Shown: positions 4,858 through 5,771 of the stretch, piece by piece
Layout: each line of letters starts with the position of its first letter
How positions within the stretch are numbered: the stretch's first letter is position 1
Assembly: GCA_009885185.1 (NCBI GenBank)
Contig: VFLF01000753.1
Location: 1 to 5,771, forward strand
DNA length: 5,771 bases
Reading direction: 5' to 3'
From: Nitrosomonadales bacterium
Lineage (GTDB): Bacteria > Pseudomonadota > Gammaproteobacteria > Burkholderiales > SG8-41
Made by a program: the position numbers and the translations under genes
Notes under the pieces: generated by a model
Databases searched by the model: none
The model's input: only the letters and a program-made list of their open reading frames with translations
Told to the model about the DNA's origin: nothing

Positions 4858-5771
4858 TTAGCCAGCAGCTTTTTCTGGCACACCGCTTTCTATGGGGTCA
4901 CGATTGATCGTAAATTCCTTCACCAGCGCGTAGATCGCTGGAATCACGATCAGGGTGAGGATGGTGGAGGAGATCATTCCCCCGACCATCGGTGCGGCGA
5001 TGCGCCGCATCACTTCGGAGCCGGTGCCGCTGCTCCACATGATCGGCAACAGGCCCGCCATGATCGCCACCACGGTCATCATCTTCGGTCGCACGCGCTC
5101 GACCGCGCCTTCCATCACCGCTGCATAGAGATCTGCAACTCCCGGTCTGCCGCTCTTTGCCGCACATTTTGCCTTTACCGCCTCCCAGGCCTGGTCGAGA
5201 TAGATCAGCATCACCACCCCGGTCTCCGCGGCAACACCGGCGAGCGCGATGAAGCCCACGGCTACCGCGACGCTGATGTTGTAGTCCAGCAGCCACATCA
5301 ACCAGACGCCACCCACCAGCGAAAACGGCACCGACAGCATGACGATGAAGGTTTCGGTAAGCCGCCTGAAATTGAGGTAGAGGAGCAGGAAGATGGTCAG
5401 CAAGGTCAGCGGCACGACCACCTTCAGCTTCTGCTTGGCCCGCTCCATGTACTCGAACTGGCCGCTCCACGTCGCGTAGTATCCGGGTGAAAATTTCACC
5501 TGCTCGCGCACCGCTTTCTGCGCGTCGGCTACGTAACCGCCGATGTCGCGGCCGCGGATATCGACGTAAATGTAGGCCGCCAGCAGCGCGTTCTCGGTGC
5601 GGATGCTGGGAGGCGCCTTGACCGGCTTGACGCTCGCCAGTTGGCCCAACGGGATCATGCCGCCGTTCATAATGGGCACCAGCACCTGGGTTGCGATCGC
5701 CTGCGGATCGCTGCGCAGTTCGCGCGGGTAACGCACGCTGACGCCATAGCGCTCGAGCCCTTCCACCGTCG
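4858..5771 (-). CDS. cusA: CusA-type heavy-metal RND efflux pump, C-terminal third (5' end beyond the window)
   Basis: Proton-driven inner-membrane pump of a tripartite Cu(I)/Ag(I) exporter. About 304 codons are visible; the family is usually near 1050 aa, so the start lies to the right of the window. The open frame runs to the edge (TVEGLERYGVSVRYP), so the GTG at 5766 is not a start. Numbering from that GTG: the end of the second periplasmic region (to about 110), then SGQFEYMERAKQKLK leading into TM8 (113-133), TM9 (140-160), TM10 with GFIALAGVAAETGVVMLIYL (171-190), a loop with AVERVRPKMMT (221-231), TM11 (229-244), GTGSEVMRRIAAPMVGGM (247-264) and TM12 (262-283). The GVAAE, RVRPK and GSEVM blocks match heavy-metal RND pumps of the CusA/SilA type rather than drug pumps. 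The substrate-binding methionines known from E. coli CusA lie before the visible part. The C-terminus after TM12 (KEFTINRDPIESGVPEKAAG) differs from the short basic end of E. coli CusA. Confidence 0.93.
   Translation of the reverse strand, partial: TVEGLERYGVSVRYPRELRSDPQAIATQVLVPIMNGGMIPLGQLASVKPVKAPPSIRTENALLAAYIYVDIRGRDIGGYVADAQKAVREQVKFSPGYYATWSGQFEYMERAKQKLKVVVPLTLLTIFLLLYLNFRRLTETFIVMLSVPFSLVGGVWLMWLLDYNISVAVAVGFIALAGVAAETGVVMLIYLDQAWEAVKAKCAAKSGRPGVADLYAAVMEGAVERVRPKMMTVVAIMAGLLPIMWSSGTGSEVMRRIAAPMVGGMISSTILTLIVIPAIYALVKEFTINRDPIESGVPEKAAG

Noticed and set aside
4741..5490. Plus-strand open frame of 249 codons, rich in His, Asp and Gln
   Set aside because: It is antisense to cusA. The His-rich look comes from reverse-reading hydrophobic codons and is not evidence for a metal-binding protein.

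Overview
The window looks like part of a copper (and probably silver) export and detoxification cluster from a GC-rich Gram-negative bacterium, most likely a member of Pseudomonadota. Three things point there: an RND-type inner-membrane pump, an outer-membrane TolC-type lipoprotein and a Tat-exported periplasmic multicopper oxidase. I cannot name the genus from sequence alone. Every gene I accept lies on the minus strand, so transcription runs from the right end to the left end.

In transcription order: the 3' third of a CusA-type RND pump gene runs in from the right edge (4858-5771). About 40 bases after its stop is a short in-frame stretch that reads as the C-terminal end of a second, different CusA (4738-4815), a gene remnant. 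Next comes a SEC-C zinc-motif protein with a helical-repeat body (3753-4649), with its own good ribosome binding site and no obvious metal role. A 132-base, partly very AT-rich gap follows and may hold the promoter of the next unit. Then come a small secreted Cys/His protein resembling CopL/DUF2946 (3252-3620), a 104-base gap with a perfect 10-bp GC-rich hairpin, and three genes with overlapping stops and starts: a small secreted protein (2821-3147), a TolC-family lipoprotein (1427-2824) and a two-domain multicopper oxidase with a methionine-rich tail (18-1427).

Inferred working model: the pump, with an adaptor protein encoded outside the window, moves Cu(I)/Ag(I) through the TolC-type channel out of the cell. 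The oxidase converts periplasmic Cu(I) to the less toxic Cu(II). The two small secreted proteins may bind or sense copper. The adaptor (CusB), a periplasmic chaperone (CusF) and a two-component regulator are not in this window.

The most notable points are the leftover CusA tail behind an intact cusA end, the insertion of a SEC-C gene between pump and outer-membrane channel, and the uncharacterised small secreted protein locked by a 4-base overlap to the channel gene. I see no tRNA, rRNA, CRISPR array, insertion sequence or convincing intrinsic terminator. No gene-free stretch exceeds about 210 bases.
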